NCBI GenBank assembly: GCA_028282845.1
Contig: JANQGY010000013.1
Coordinates: 1 to 64,000 of the forward strand
DNA from: a bacterium
Lineage (GTDB): Bacteria > Fidelibacterota > Marinisomatia > Marinisomatales > JAHJCW01
Reading direction: 5' to 3'
DNA: 64,000 nucleotides
In this document: positions 1-8,700 of the stretch, one piece after another
Layout of the letters: every line of letters begins with the position of its first letter
Position numbering within the stretch: the first letter of the stretch is position 1
Notes under the pieces: generated by a model
What the model saw: only the letters and a program-made list of their open reading frames with translations
Database searches by the model: none
What the model was told of the DNA's origin: nothing
Position numbers and translations under genes: made by a program

Positions 1-921
1 GAAGATGAAACTGTATTAGCTTTAGAATTATATAGAAGGTTAGCGGAAGACATTTTAGCAATTCCTGTGATTACGGGACAAAAAAGTGAAATTGAAAAAT
101 TTGCCGGCGCTGAACACACCTATGCCATCGAAGCAATGATGCGCGATAAACGGGCGCTGCAATCGGGGACTTCACATAATTTAGGACAAAATTTTGCCAA
201 AGCTTTTAACGTGACTTTCCAAAGCCAAGACAATAAAGAAGAATTAGTTTATGCTACGAGTTGGGGACTAAGCACACGCATCTTGGGAGCTGTGATAATG
301 GCGCACGGCGATGACAAAGGACTGCGCTTGCCGCCTAAAGTAGCACCTTTTCAGGTAGTTGTAATACCAATTTCAAGAGATGTAGAACAAAAAGATAGTA
401 TTCAGAAATATATAGATCCAATTTTAGCAGAATTAAAATCAAGTAGTGTCAGGGCTAAAGTTGATTGGCGGGACGAGTCACCCGGATTCAAATTCAATGA
501 TTGGGAAATGAAAGGTGCGCCTATCAGGATGGAGATTGGTCCACGCGATATTGAGAAAGATCAAGCTGTTCTTGTTCGTCGTGATACCGCTGAAAAATCA
601 TTTATAAGCACAGAGGGTATATCAAAGTCTATTGTGGAAATGCTTGATAGCGTACATAATAATATGTATTCGGAAGCAAAAGATTTTATGCAAAAGAATA
701 CCCATAAAGTTGATTCATACGACGAATTCAAGAAAATAATTGAGAATGGCGGATTTGTACGTTGCGGTTGGGATGGGACATCGGAAACCGAACTGAAAAT
801 AAAGGATGAAACCGGAGCGACAACACGCGTCATTCCGTTTGATGAGGAGCCGCAAGGTCTAAAATGTATTTATACCGGCAAAACCGCACAACATGAAGTG
901 GTATTTGCCAAAGCATATTAA
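1..921 (+). CDS. proS: Prolyl-tRNA synthetase, archaeal/eukaryote type (C-terminal part)
   Basis: The reading frame is open from base 1, so the 5' end lies outside the window. The enzyme charges tRNA-Pro with proline in the cytoplasm. The visible part contains the class II core segment 'ALQSGTSHNLGQNFAKAF', followed by an anticodon-binding domain ('FQVVVIPISRD') and the extra C-terminal domain of the type-3 (archaeal/eukaryotic-like) enzymes, ending in the typical aromatic terminus FAKAY. In that last domain only two of the four usual zinc cysteines are visible (in 'RCGW' and 'KCIYTGK'), so the zinc site is probably lost or altered. The stop codon directly abuts the recO start, implying one transcript. 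Family call is secure. Confidence 0.95.
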   Translation, partial: EDETVLALELYRRLAEDILAIPVITGQKSEIEKFAGAEHTYAIEAMMRDKRALQSGTSHNLGQNFAKAFNVTFQSQDNKEELVYATSWGLSTRILGAVIMAHGDDKGLRLPPKVAPFQVVVIPISRDVEQKDSIQKYIDPILAELKSSSVRAKVDWRDESPGFKFNDWEMKGAPIRMEIGPRDIEKDQAVLVRRDTAEKSFISTEGISKSIVEMLDSVHNNMYSEAKDFMQKNTHKVDSYDEFKKIIENGGFVRCGWDGTSETELKIKDETGATTRVIPFDEEPQGLKCIYTGKTAQHEVVFAKAY

Positions 922-1605
922 ATGATAATAAACACCCCGGCGGTAGTTCTAAAGAGTTTTCCCTATAGCGATACTAGCATTATAGCCCGTTGTTACACGA
1001 GAGAGCAGGGTAAAATAAGCGTAATAATCAAAGGCGCCCGCAGGAAGAAGTCGCCGTTAGCCGCCTATTTTCAACCAATGAACCATATTGAATTGGTTTA
1101 TTATTACAAACAAACACGCGACCTGCAGGCAGTATCTAAAGCATCTTTTAATCATATTTGGAACGATCTAAATCAGGACCTAAAAAAGATTACCTATGGT
1201 TTGGCAATTTTGGAATTGACCGACAAAACCAATACCGATACCGACCCACATCCCGAATTATTTGATGAATTGGTAGATGTTTTATCTGAACTCGACAAAG
1301 GAAAGCTGAGAGCAAATTTAATTTTTTGGTACTATCAGATAAAGCTGTTAACCACCTTGGGATTTAAGCCTGATTTTTATAATACCGAGGAAGAAAATGT
1401 TAACTTTCCCGATCCCTTAGCCGGTCCAAACAGTGAAAAAATTTTAACGGACTTAAACGAGAATCCTTTAAAATCCATAACGAATACTGTGGCTACAGAC
1501 AAGGATCGGAAGGCGATTAGCGACTATTTATCAACATTTATTAAATATCATTTTGATGATATTGATAAATTAAAATCTTTTGATGTACTCAAGAAAATTA
1601 TGTAA
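922..1605 (+). CDS. recO: DNA repair protein RecO
   Basis: RecO helps load RecA onto SSB-coated single-stranded DNA in the RecFOR recombination pathway. The N-terminal OB-fold region is recognisable: 'VVLKSFPYSDTSIIARCYT' followed by 'GKISVIIKGARRKKS', and then a helical C-terminal half. At 227 residues it is close to the family's usual length. The CxxC zinc-finger cysteines found in many RecO proteins are not visible in the C-terminal half, a known variation. The ATG follows the proS stop with no gap, and the TAA overlaps the next ATG by one base, so translation is probably coupled. Confidence 0.9.
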   Translation: MIINTPAVVLKSFPYSDTSIIARCYTREQGKISVIIKGARRKKSPLAAYFQPMNHIELVYYYKQTRDLQAVSKASFNHIWNDLNQDLKKITYGLAILELTDKTNTDTDPHPELFDELVDVLSELDKGKLRANLIFWYYQIKLLTTLGFKPDFYNTEEENVNFPDPLAGPNSEKILTDLNENPLKSITNTVATDKDRKAISDYLSTFIKYHFDDIDKLKSFDVLKKIM

Positions 1606-2462
1606 TGGATAATAAGACTTTTACAGGAATCTTGCGTGAGGATATGAACGGTCATTACGTTGAACAGCCTGACGGAACTAAATTATTTTCAGATGAGCTG
1701 ATTTGGGATGGATATATAAAACACTGGAAAGACACAGCCGTTTGTGCTAGACGGTTAGAACAGAGGGATTATCAAAACGGTGGTCCGATCCTAATAATGT
1801 GGCCCGATGAACCAAAACCTAAACAGCCGTTTGTACGCATTTATTATAACGAACGATTGGTAAAGTATTGGCAATCTACTTTTGGGCATCTTGCAATTGA
1901 TGTTAACGGGGACATTTTCAATTTTGCAGAAAAATATAATGAAATAGAGATCATAACTAAAGAGGAGTATTTCTACCGTCCCGCCTTAGGAGAATTTGCT
2001 CCATCACCAAATACTGGTAGGCAGGAGATATTCCAAGAGGGCAAATCCTATCTAGACAAGTTCGGACGTAACTTTATGCGCGGAATACATGTTTGTCATG
2101 TTGAAGGAATCGACACCAAGAAATTGTATGATATACTAGCTAAGAAAATGGAAATGATCCATAATACGCCACCGAACCCGAGAGATCCTGAAAATTGGCC
2201 CGATTTTCACTTCATAAAAAGAAGTTGTACAAGTATAGTGCGTGACGGATTAAGGGCTTGTGGCTATAATAACATTAAAGGTGTAATTCCTCGGGACTTT
2301 TTTGTAAATGCAGCATATAATCTAAAAAAGGAAAAAGAATTAAAAGTAAAATTGTACAAAATGCCCCAATTACTGGTCCAGGAAAGTCCGCCAAGTAAAC
2401 CTACCATGTTATTTAATGTTAGTAATTGGTTCAAAAACCGAGCCTTGGATTTTGAGAAATAA
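1605..2462 (+). CDS. Conserved hypothetical, possible permuted papain-like (DUF4105/YiiX-type) protein
   Basis: A 285-residue protein of unknown function, with no signal peptide seen. The middle contains 'FGHLAIDVNGDIFNF' (about residues 92-106), and much later comes 'RSCTSIVRDGLRACGY' (about residues 206-221). A His in a GH-x-AID context followed by a Cys in an SCTS context is the order seen in circularly permuted papain-like hydrolases such as YiiX or DUF4105 proteins, so a cysteine peptidase or amidase role is possible. That is inference from motif order only. It sits between recO and a rhomboid protease with 1-base spacing, suggesting a shared operon. Confidence 0.55.
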   Translation: MDNKTFTGILREDMNGHYVEQPDGTKLFSDELIWDGYIKHWKDTAVCARRLEQRDYQNGGPILIMWPDEPKPKQPFVRIYYNERLVKYWQSTFGHLAIDVNGDIFNFAEKYNEIEIITKEEYFYRPALGEFAPSPNTGRQEIFQEGKSYLDKFGRNFMRGIHVCHVEGIDTKKLYDILAKKMEMIHNTPPNPRDPENWPDFHFIKRSCTSIVRDGLRACGYNNIKGVIPRDFFVNAAYNLKKEKELKVKLYKMPQLLVQESPPSKPTMLFNVSNWFKNRALDFEK

Positions 2463-2463
2463 A

Positions 2464-3288
2464 ATGCGCTATCAGTTTCAATCACATCAAACACAATTCA
2501 CTTGGAATCCGAGGTCATTTACAGGTGCTATTAAAACGTTGATCATTATCAATGCCGTAATGTATTTGCTGCATCTAATATCGAGTTCGCAAGTTGATCT
2601 TATCAGGATTTTCGGACTATCATCAAGCACAGTGTGGCCATTGATTTGGCAGCCACTTACCTACATGTTTATGCATGGCGGTTTTTGGCATCTTGCAATA
2701 AATATGCTTGTTCTGTGGATGTTTGGAAGTGAACTTGAATCAATATGGGGCAAACAGGACTTTCTGAAATATTATTTTGTTACCGGAGTTGGCGCAGGAT
2801 TGATTTGGTTGCTATTTAATATTGGCGGATCAAATTTTGTTCTGATTGGCGCCAGTGGCGCAGTATATGGAATATTAATGGCTTACGGGCTGATGTTTCC
2901 TAATAGGACAGTGTACATATATTTTTTATTTCCAATTAAAGTAAAGTGGTTTGTTATATTTGTCGGTGCAATGGCCTTTTTCTCATCAATGGGTACCGGC
3001 TCAAACATTAGCCATTTAACACATTTATCAGGTATGCTGATTGGCTATTTGTACCTGGGTTTCAACGATCACTGGCGTAATATTTCATTCAATTTCAGGA
3101 AAAAATACATTGAGTTACGAACAGCGTATAAAAGAAAATCAAAAGAACACGATACTAAAATACAACAAGAAGTTGATATATTATTGGACAAAGCCAACAT
3201 CTGTGGTTGGGAAAGCTTAACCGAGGAAGAACAGGCCAAACTTCAAAACTCAAGCTGGAAACTTTCCGGCAAAGAACCGAAAAATTAA
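2464..3288 (+). CDS. Rhomboid-family intramembrane serine protease
   Basis: A membrane-embedded serine protease that cleaves transmembrane segments of substrate proteins. About six hydrophobic segments are visible. The family signatures are all present: 'HGGFWHLAINM' carrying the HxxxN motif (His76, Asn80), the catalytic serine in 'GASGAVYG' (Ser131), and the catalytic histidine in 'SHLTHLSGMLIG' (probably His187). The open frame extends upstream to 2416, but the ATG at 2464, directly after the previous stop, gives the natural N-terminus. The C-terminal 70 residues are a charged cytoplasmic tail. The substrate is unknown. Confidence 0.9.
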   Translation: MRYQFQSHQTQFTWNPRSFTGAIKTLIIINAVMYLLHLISSSQVDLIRIFGLSSSTVWPLIWQPLTYMFMHGGFWHLAINMLVLWMFGSELESIWGKQDFLKYYFVTGVGAGLIWLLFNIGGSNFVLIGASGAVYGILMAYGLMFPNRTVYIYFLFPIKVKWFVIFVGAMAFFSSMGTGSNISHLTHLSGMLIGYLYLGFNDHWRNISFNFRKKYIELRTAYKRKSKEHDTKIQQEVDILLDKANICGWESLTEEEQAKLQNSSWKLSGKEPKN

Positions 3289-3331
3289 GTATTTTTTTTA
3301 TATCCCGAATGGATAATGGTGGTTAAAGTTT

Positions 3332-4531
3332 CTATTGTAAAAATATTATCTTACTAGACTTAACAGTGTTACCGATTTTTACTCGATAAATATAAGTACC
3401 ACCGGCAACTTTATTACCATTCAGATCAGAGCCATTCCACTGTACTTCATGCCAGCCGGCGGATTGTTCTGTAGTAATAATATTTTTCACCAATTTTCCT
3501 GATATGTTATATATATCAACTTGTACAAGTGCATTGTTTTCGGCAACGTTACTGTGAACTGAATAGCGAATGTTTAAAGTGGGATTAAAGGGGTTGGGAT
3601 AAGCTGAAACAATAAAACCGTTAGCTGTTGTAGGCAAAGGATTGGAGTCTATGTATATTGACCGAGTTGCATGATACGTAACCACGTTATTGTAGTCTAC
3701 ATCTGCTAAACGGTATTCGTATGTTTTTCCCTGTTCGATAAATCTATCAGTATATTCATAATCGGTTGCAAAACTAACGGTGCCTTGACCAATTAGTGAG
3801 TTATCAGATTTGTAGCCAACGATTTCTTCCCACTCCGAGTTATTGGTTTTCCGGTCAATAAAAAATCCAAGGTTCTCGATTTCGCTTTCTGTGCGCCATT
3901 TTAATAAAACACCATCCAGCACATGCTCAACCGCAAATGATGATAATTCAACAGGCAGGGAATTGTCCGATCCCTGCGTTGGGATTAATTGCTCAACAAA
4001 ATCTGACCCCAGATCACCTGCACCGTCATATTCAAGAGAATGACTTTCAGATACGTCAATGGCGAAGTTGTCTTCAGTCCAAATTCCTGCAGTAACAGCA
4101 CTGTTTTCCCATGTTTGGTCGCCTGCGCCGTATTCCATATAATCTATAATTGTACTGCTGCTATGTGTTGTAGAATTGAAAAGTGCGACCCAGCCTGAAG
4201 TATTGCCCATATTTGTAAAACCAGCAGAACCCGTGTAAATATGAGCAACGTTGTCGCTAAAATCAGTATCATTGGTGCCATCCGTGTTCCAATGGACAAT
4301 GACGAAACCACCCGATGGTACACTCAATGTTGGAAATGTAAGATAATCTCCACTTGTCGCATTTATGTCATAACCGCCTATATCTATTGCACTAACTCCT
4401 GTATTTTTTAGTTCAATCCATTCTAAACCGGTGTCCGTTCCGCTTGGGTCATATAACACTTCATTGATAACAACCTGACTAAAAACAATTCCACCCATCA
4501 GAATGGTGGAAATAAATATTTTGATCCTCAT
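3332..4531 (-). CDS. Secreted lamin-tail-domain protein with C-terminal sorting domain
   Basis: The N-terminus is a signal peptide (MRIKIFISTILMGGIVFSQ). It is followed immediately by a lamin tail (LTD) domain, recognised by 'VVINEVLYDPSG' and 'LEWIELKNTG' (about residues 20-180). The C-terminal 90 residues are a FlgD-like/T9SS type A sorting domain with 'AYPNPFNPTLNIRYSV' and the terminal 'GGTYIYRVKIGNTVKSSKI'. Such proteins are exported to the cell surface or medium; LTD domains are common in secreted nucleases and adhesins, but no nuclease domain is visible here. A good AGGAG lies 6 bases before the ATG. It lies 26 bases downstream of the FtsB-like gene, in line with eno. Confidence 0.8.
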   Translation of the reverse strand: MRIKIFISTILMGGIVFSQVVINEVLYDPSGTDTGLEWIELKNTGVSAIDIGGYDINATSGDYLTFPTLSVPSGGFVIVHWNTDGTNDTDFSDNVAHIYTGSAGFTNMGNTSGWVALFNSTTHSSSTIIDYMEYGAGDQTWENSAVTAGIWTEDNFAIDVSESHSLEYDGAGDLGSDFVEQLIPTQGSDNSLPVELSSFAVEHVLDGVLLKWRTESEIENLGFFIDRKTNNSEWEEIVGYKSDNSLIGQGTVSFATDYEYTDRFIEQGKTYEYRLADVDYNNVVTYHATRSIYIDSNPLPTTANGFIVSAYPNPFNPTLNIRYSVHSNVAENNALVQVDIYNISGKLVKNIITTEQSAGWHEVQWNGSDLNGNKVAGGTYIYRVKIGNTVKSSKIIFLQ

Positions 4532-4557
4532 GCTTGTCTCCTGAATGATTCTTGCTG

Positions 4558-4890
4558 CTATTCTCTGGGAATAACTTTAAAAACTTTTTCACCCGTTTTC
4601 GCCATGCGATATTTTTCGCGGGCGATACTTTCAATGTACTTTAGATCGGTTTCCAAACGCTGTTTTTCATCAGCCAAAACCTGTTTTTCTATCTTTAGTT
4701 CTTCGATCCGTTTTAGTGTGGATTTTCTTAACATTTTAATCCGGTAGAGCTGATAAACCCCATGGTCGCCAAATAAAAAGACCACAGTTAGAAAAACCAA
4801 TATAAAAAGGAAAAAAGCCCGGAATGCTTTTTGCTGCGCTTTGGCGATGAAGCCGGTTTTCTTTTTGGTCTTTTTTCTGCGTTTTTTCAA
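4558..4890 (-). CDS. ftsB: Septum formation initiator, FtsB/DivIC-like
   Basis: A small bitopic division protein of 110 residues. It has a very basic N-terminus ([11 protein letters not shown]), one transmembrane helix ('[16 protein letters not shown]', about residues 27-42), then a periplasmic coiled coil ('[20 protein letters not shown]') and the family's terminal segment '[18 protein letters not shown]'. FtsB/DivIC bridges FtsL and FtsQ in the divisome. The start is TTG, overlapping the eno stop as TTGA; no in-frame ATG precedes the transmembrane helix, which supports this start and translational coupling to eno. The eno-ftsB order is common in bacteria. Confidence 0.85.
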   Translation of the reverse strand: MKKRRKKTKKKTGFIAKAQQKAFRAFFLFILVFLTVVFLFGDHGVYQLYRIKMLRKSTLKRIEELKIEKQVLADEKQRLETDLKYIESIAREKYRMAKTGEKVFKVIPRE

Positions 4891-6170
4891 TTTTTTCCAA
4901 GAATATTTACGTTAGGGAATTGGGCTGCACCTCCTAACATTTCTTCAATCCTTAATAACTGGTTATATTTGCAAATACGGTCGGTACGTGAAGCCGAGCC
5001 GGTTTTGATTTGTCCCATTCCCATGGCGACCGCAAAATCTGCGATGATCGTATCTTCTGTTTCGCCGGAGCGATGGGAAATAACGGCACTAAAATTATTT
5101 TGGCGAGCCAGATTTACGGCTTGGATAGTTTCGGTAATAGTACCGATCTGATTCAGTTTGATCAAAATTGAGTTCATAGACTTTTCATCAATTGCCCGCT
5201 GTAAGCGGTTGATATTGGTTACTGTAAGATCATCACCAACAATTTGAATTTTACCGCCTAATTTGGCATTTAAAATTTTCCATCCTTCCCAGTCATCTTC
5301 TGATAAGCCATCCTCAATTGAAACAATTGGATATTTATTTGCCAATTCATCAAGATAATCCACCATTTCTTCCGATGTGAGCCTACGGTTTTCCGATGCC
5401 AAAAAATATTTACCATCACGATAAAACTCGCTTGCAGCTGCGTCCAAAGCCATAAAAATATCTTTACCGGACTTATATCCGGTTCGGGCAACAGCTTCCA
5501 TTATAACTTCAAGAGCCTCCTCGTTAGAACGCAAATTGGGAGCAAAGCCGCCTTCATCGCCAACAGCGGTATTTAAACCTTTTTCCTTTAGGACATTTTT
5601 TAGATTATGGAAAGTTTCGGTTCCCATGCGCAGGGCTTCCGAGAAAGATTTTGCGCCAAGTGGAAAAACCATAAACTCTTGAATATCAACATTATTGTCG
5701 GCATGACTGCCGCCGTTAAGAATATTCATCATTGGAACCGGCAGTAATGCGGAATTTTGATTGCCCAAATGCTGGAATAAGGGCAGATTCAAATGGTCAG
5801 CCGACGCCCTTGCAGTTGCCATGGATATGCCCAAAATAGCATTGGCACCGAGGTTTGATTTATTCTCGCTCCCGTCAGTTTGGATCATTGCATTATCAAC
5901 ACTGGATTGATCTAAAGCGTCCAAACCTATGACAGTTTTTGATAGAACTGTATTTACATTTGCGACAGCATTTAACACACCTTTTCCTAAGAAACGATCT
6001 TTATCTTGATCGCGCAATTCAACGGCTTCGTGTTCGCCGGTTGATGCGCCGGACGGAACAGCAGCCCGACCGAAACTTTCATCTTGCAGAGTAACATCAA
6101 CCTCAACCGTCGGATTACCGCGTGAATCAAATATCTCTCGGGCATGCACTTTAGAAATCGCTGTTTTCAT
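4887..6170 (-). CDS. eno: Enolase (phosphopyruvate hydratase)
   Basis: Catalyses 2-phosphoglycerate to phosphoenolpyruvate in glycolysis and gluconeogenesis. The 427 residues match the family length. Visible signatures include '[16 protein letters not shown]' at the N-terminus, 'GDEGGFAPN', 'SIEDGL', the catalytic-lysine region '[10 protein letters not shown]', and the C-terminal '[10 protein letters not shown]' and '[13 protein letters not shown]'. The frame extends to a GTG at 6179, but the ATG at 6170 has an AGGAG 8 bases upstream and begins with the usual [13 protein letters not shown], so it is preferred. First gene of the eno-ftsB-LTD reverse-strand group. Confidence 0.97.
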   Translation of the reverse strand: MKTAISKVHAREIFDSRGNPTVEVDVTLQDESFGRAAVPSGASTGEHEAVELRDQDKDRFLGKGVLNAVANVNTVLSKTVIGLDALDQSSVDNAMIQTDGSENKSNLGANAILGISMATARASADHLNLPLFQHLGNQNSALLPVPMMNILNGGSHADNNVDIQEFMVFPLGAKSFSEALRMGTETFHNLKNVLKEKGLNTAVGDEGGFAPNLRSNEEALEVIMEAVARTGYKSGKDIFMALDAAASEFYRDGKYFLASENRRLTSEEMVDYLDELANKYPIVSIEDGLSEDDWEGWKILNAKLGGKIQIVGDDLTVTNINRLQRAIDEKSMNSILIKLNQIGTITETIQAVNLARQNNFSAVISHRSGETEDTIIADFAVAMGMGQIKTGSASRTDRICKYNQLLRIEEMLGGAAQFPNVNILGKN

Positions 6171-6178
6171 TCTCAACA

Positions 6179-6183
6179 CTCCT
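6179..6183 (-). promoter_or_regulatory. Ribosome binding site deciding the eno start
   Basis: On the reverse strand AGGAG lies 8 bases upstream of the ATG at 6170. This supports that ATG over the in-frame GTG at 6179, which would overlap the site itself. Confidence 0.7.
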
Positions 6184-6245
6184 TTAAAATCTTGTATAAA
6201 ATTTTTGTAATAATTATCCTATATTTAGCAGTTTATAAGTCTTTA

Positions 6246-6265
6246 ATTACAATATTATATGTAAT
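6246..6265. promoter_or_regulatory. Dyad ATTACA-N8-TGTAAT between eno and the FemAB-like gene
   Basis: A 20-base dyad with perfect 6-base arms sits 15 bases before the ATG at 6281, in the divergent intergenic region shared with eno. It could be an operator. In such AT-rich DNA it could also arise by chance. Confidence 0.2.
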
Positions 6266-6280
6266 ATAAGAAAATAATTT

Positions 6281-7246
6281 ATGTTAGAAATTAAGAAATT
6301 TGTAGAAGAAGAATCAGACCTTTGGGAAAATTTAGTAAAAAATTCCAATAACGGAACAATCTTTCATACTCGTAAATTTTTGAGTTATCACCCGCCGGGG
6401 CGATTTACTGACCACAGTTTAATTTTTGATAAGAAAGATAAACCATTTGTAGTTTTGCCGGCAGCTAAAAGGGAAATTAAGGGGAAAAATTACCTGATTT
6501 CTCATCCCGGCACATCTTACGGATCCTTTGTGGTGCCGGAAGCATTGTCTTTTAAAGATTCTTATGAATTGGTCAAATCCTTGTTGAAGTATGCCGCCGC
6601 ACATAAATTTGACGGTATTCGCCTAACGCCGCCGCCTACTATCTATAATCTCCGACTATCGAACTATCTTGATTTTGCCCTCATTCAACATGGTTTTACT
6701 TATTTAAAAAGAGAGGTTTCCAGTATTCTGTTTTTAGAAAAATCAGTAGAGCAAAATCTTGAAAAGTTTAAAGCTTCCCATCGCCGTGCGGTTCGCAAGG
6801 CGATTAAAGAGCAAATCAAGGTAAGTGAGACTGACAAATATGCTGAGTTTTACCAAATCCTGAGAAGCAATCTTAAGATAAGGCACGGTGTAACGCCAAC
6901 ACATACTTTGGATGAATTAAAAAAGTTGCGAGAGTTGTTCCCGGACAAAATCAAATTATTCGGAGCATTCTTAGAGGATAAAATGATCGCCGGTGTGGTT
7001 AATTTTATTTGTAATAAGGAGGTAGTGCTTGCCTTTTATATATCCCACGATGAAACCTATCAGGAAACCCGTGCGCTAAATTTGTTATTTTATAAAATAT
7101 TTGAATGGGCAATCGAAGAAAAGTATAAGGTTTTTGATTTTGGTATATTTACCGTTAACGAGGACCCAAACTTCGGACTAGCGCGATTCAAGGAAAATTT
7201 TGGGGCAAGCGGCATGTTCCGCGACACCTTTGAAATATTATTATAA
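6281..7246 (+). CDS. FemAB-like GNAT acyltransferase
   Basis: A 321-residue protein of the FemAB/peptidoglycan-bridge family, which uses a double GNAT fold to transfer amino-acyl or acyl groups. Recognisable features are 'NGTIFHTRKFLSYH' near the N-terminus, the central 'FKASHRRAVRKAIKEQIKV' basic helix and the C-terminal 'AFYISHDETYQETRALNLLFY' region with 'VFDFGIFTVNEDPN'. It opens a cluster of surface-polysaccharide genes, so it may modify a glycan or wall precursor rather than form a peptide bridge; that is inferred from context. Start ATG 6281; the 5' region is AT-rich and shared with eno. Confidence 0.7.
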   Translation: MLEIKKFVEEESDLWENLVKNSNNGTIFHTRKFLSYHPPGRFTDHSLIFDKKDKPFVVLPAAKREIKGKNYLISHPGTSYGSFVVPEALSFKDSYELVKSLLKYAAAHKFDGIRLTPPPTIYNLRLSNYLDFALIQHGFTYLKREVSSILFLEKSVEQNLEKFKASHRRAVRKAIKEQIKVSETDKYAEFYQILRSNLKIRHGVTPTHTLDELKKLRELFPDKIKLFGAFLEDKMIAGVVNFICNKEVVLAFYISHDETYQETRALNLLFYKIFEWAIEEKYKVFDFGIFTVNEDPNFGLARFKENFGASGMFRDTFEILL

Positions 7247-7281
7247 AATTGGTTCCTAATTCCTCATAATAATTTTTAATA

Positions 7282-8700
7282 ATGTCAATTAAAACATTAG
7301 GTAAACAATCTCTGATCTACGGCATTGGCACAATTTTAACCCGCCTCGTTACCTTTTTCCTGTTGCCGGTTTATACAAATGTGTTTGCGCCTGAACAATA
7401 TGGTGTAATTGCGTTAGCCTATGCTTTTACCGGATTTGTTATCGTGTTTTACCGCTATGGGATGGATACTGCGCTACTAAAGTTTTATATTGATGCTGAT
7501 AAACAAAGTAAAGCTAAATATTTTACGACGATATTCAGCACCCAAACAATCACGAGTTTGTTCTTATCGGGGATCATTTTTATGACAGCCCGTTTATTAT
7601 CCCCAATATTTCTTGGAGGCGATTATGAACAATTGATGCAGATGGTTGCTATTATATTGTTCCTTGATGCTTTAAGGGAATTACCGCTGTTAGTCTTGCG
7701 GGCGAACGAAAAACCGAGACAATTCATTTTGCTTAGTTTACTTAATGTAATTCTCTTAATGGGCTTGAATATTTATTTTGTGGTTTTCCTCAGTTGGGGA
7801 ATAAAAGGTGTATTAATTGGTAATATCATCGCATCAGGCGGGGTATTATTGTCAACGGTTCCAATAATTATAAGAAATTTCAAACCCCAAAGCATTAATA
7901 CAGTGATTTTAAGACAGGTATTGAAATTTGGCTTGCCCTTCCTGCCGGCAGCATTGTTCTCAATGATAATGGAATTGGCCGATCGCTATCTATTGGAGTG
8001 GTTAGCGGATACAGCGGCGGTTGGTTTGTATTCAGCCGGAAATAATTTTGGCAAATTCGGATTATTGATCGTTATGGGCTTTAATATGGGCTGGACACCT
8101 TATTTCCTGAAAATTGGAAAAGAGTCAAATGCCAAAATTATTTTTGCCCAAACAACCAAATATTTTTCAGGTGTAATGGGCTTCTTTGTTGTTTTAATTT
8201 CGCTTTGGATTGATACGATCGTGCGCATTAGCGTCGGAGGTGTATCATTTTTTGGTGCTGATTATTGGTCATCAACACAAGTAGTGCCGGTACTTTTATT
8301 AGGCTATTATTTCTTTGGATTGTACGTATTGCAGTTGCCCGGTGTTTTCCTTACAGAAAGGACCAAATTTGTTCCATTGTTTCGCGGCGTCGGCGCGGCA
8401 CTGTTGATAATATTGAGCATATTTTTGATACCACGCTTGGGGATCATGGGCGCAGCCTATGCAAAGACATTGGGTTACCTCGGGATGGCAGGATTGATCG
8501 GAATAAACAATCTTAAGCACTACAAAATACCGCATTCCTCGCGCGGAATATTATTCCCCGTACTATTTATGTTAATTTGTGTGGCGATTACTCCCGGATT
8601 GACAAATAATCTTATAATATCGATTTTATATATATTATTATGGTATATTTTTATCGCTGATGAATCTGATAAAGTAAAATTGAAAAAATTAACCAAATGA
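7282..8700 (+). CDS. Polysaccharide flippase (Wzx/MATE-like)
   Basis: An integral membrane protein of 472 residues with roughly 12-14 hydrophobic helices. The N-terminus 'LGKQSLIYGIGTILTRLVTF' is typical of the polysaccharide biosynthesis (RfbX/Wzx) family, which moves lipid-linked oligosaccharides across the inner membrane. A conserved interior helix carries 'YGVIALAYAFTGFVIVFYRYG'-type residues (about 45-65). It lies between a FemAB-like gene and three glycosyltransferases and overlaps the first of these by 4 bases (ATGA), so it is probably the exporter for the glycan they build. The substrate cannot be read from the sequence. Confidence 0.85.
   Translation: MSIKTLGKQSLIYGIGTILTRLVTFFLLPVYTNVFAPEQYGVIALAYAFTGFVIVFYRYGMDTALLKFYIDADKQSKAKYFTTIFSTQTITSLFLSGIIFMTARLLSPIFLGGDYEQLMQMVAIILFLDALRELPLLVLRANEKPRQFILLSLLNVILLMGLNIYFVVFLSWGIKGVLIGNIIASGGVLLSTVPIIIRNFKPQSINTVILRQVLKFGLPFLPAALFSMIMELADRYLLEWLADTAAVGLYSAGNNFGKFGLLIVMGFNMGWTPYFLKIGKESNAKIIFAQTTKYFSGVMGFFVVLISLWIDTIVRISVGGVSFFGADYWSSTQVVPVLLLGYYFFGLYVLQLPGVFLTERTKFVPLFRGVGAALLIILSIFLIPRLGIMGAAYAKTLGYLGMAGLIGINNLKHYKIPHSSRGILFPVLFMLICVAITPGLTNNLIISILYILLWYIFIADESDKVKLKKLTK

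Noticed and set aside
3332..4531. Complete type IX secretion locus
   Set aside because: Only cargo-type C-terminal domains and a PorV-like barrel are present; no core T9SS gene was recognised in the window.
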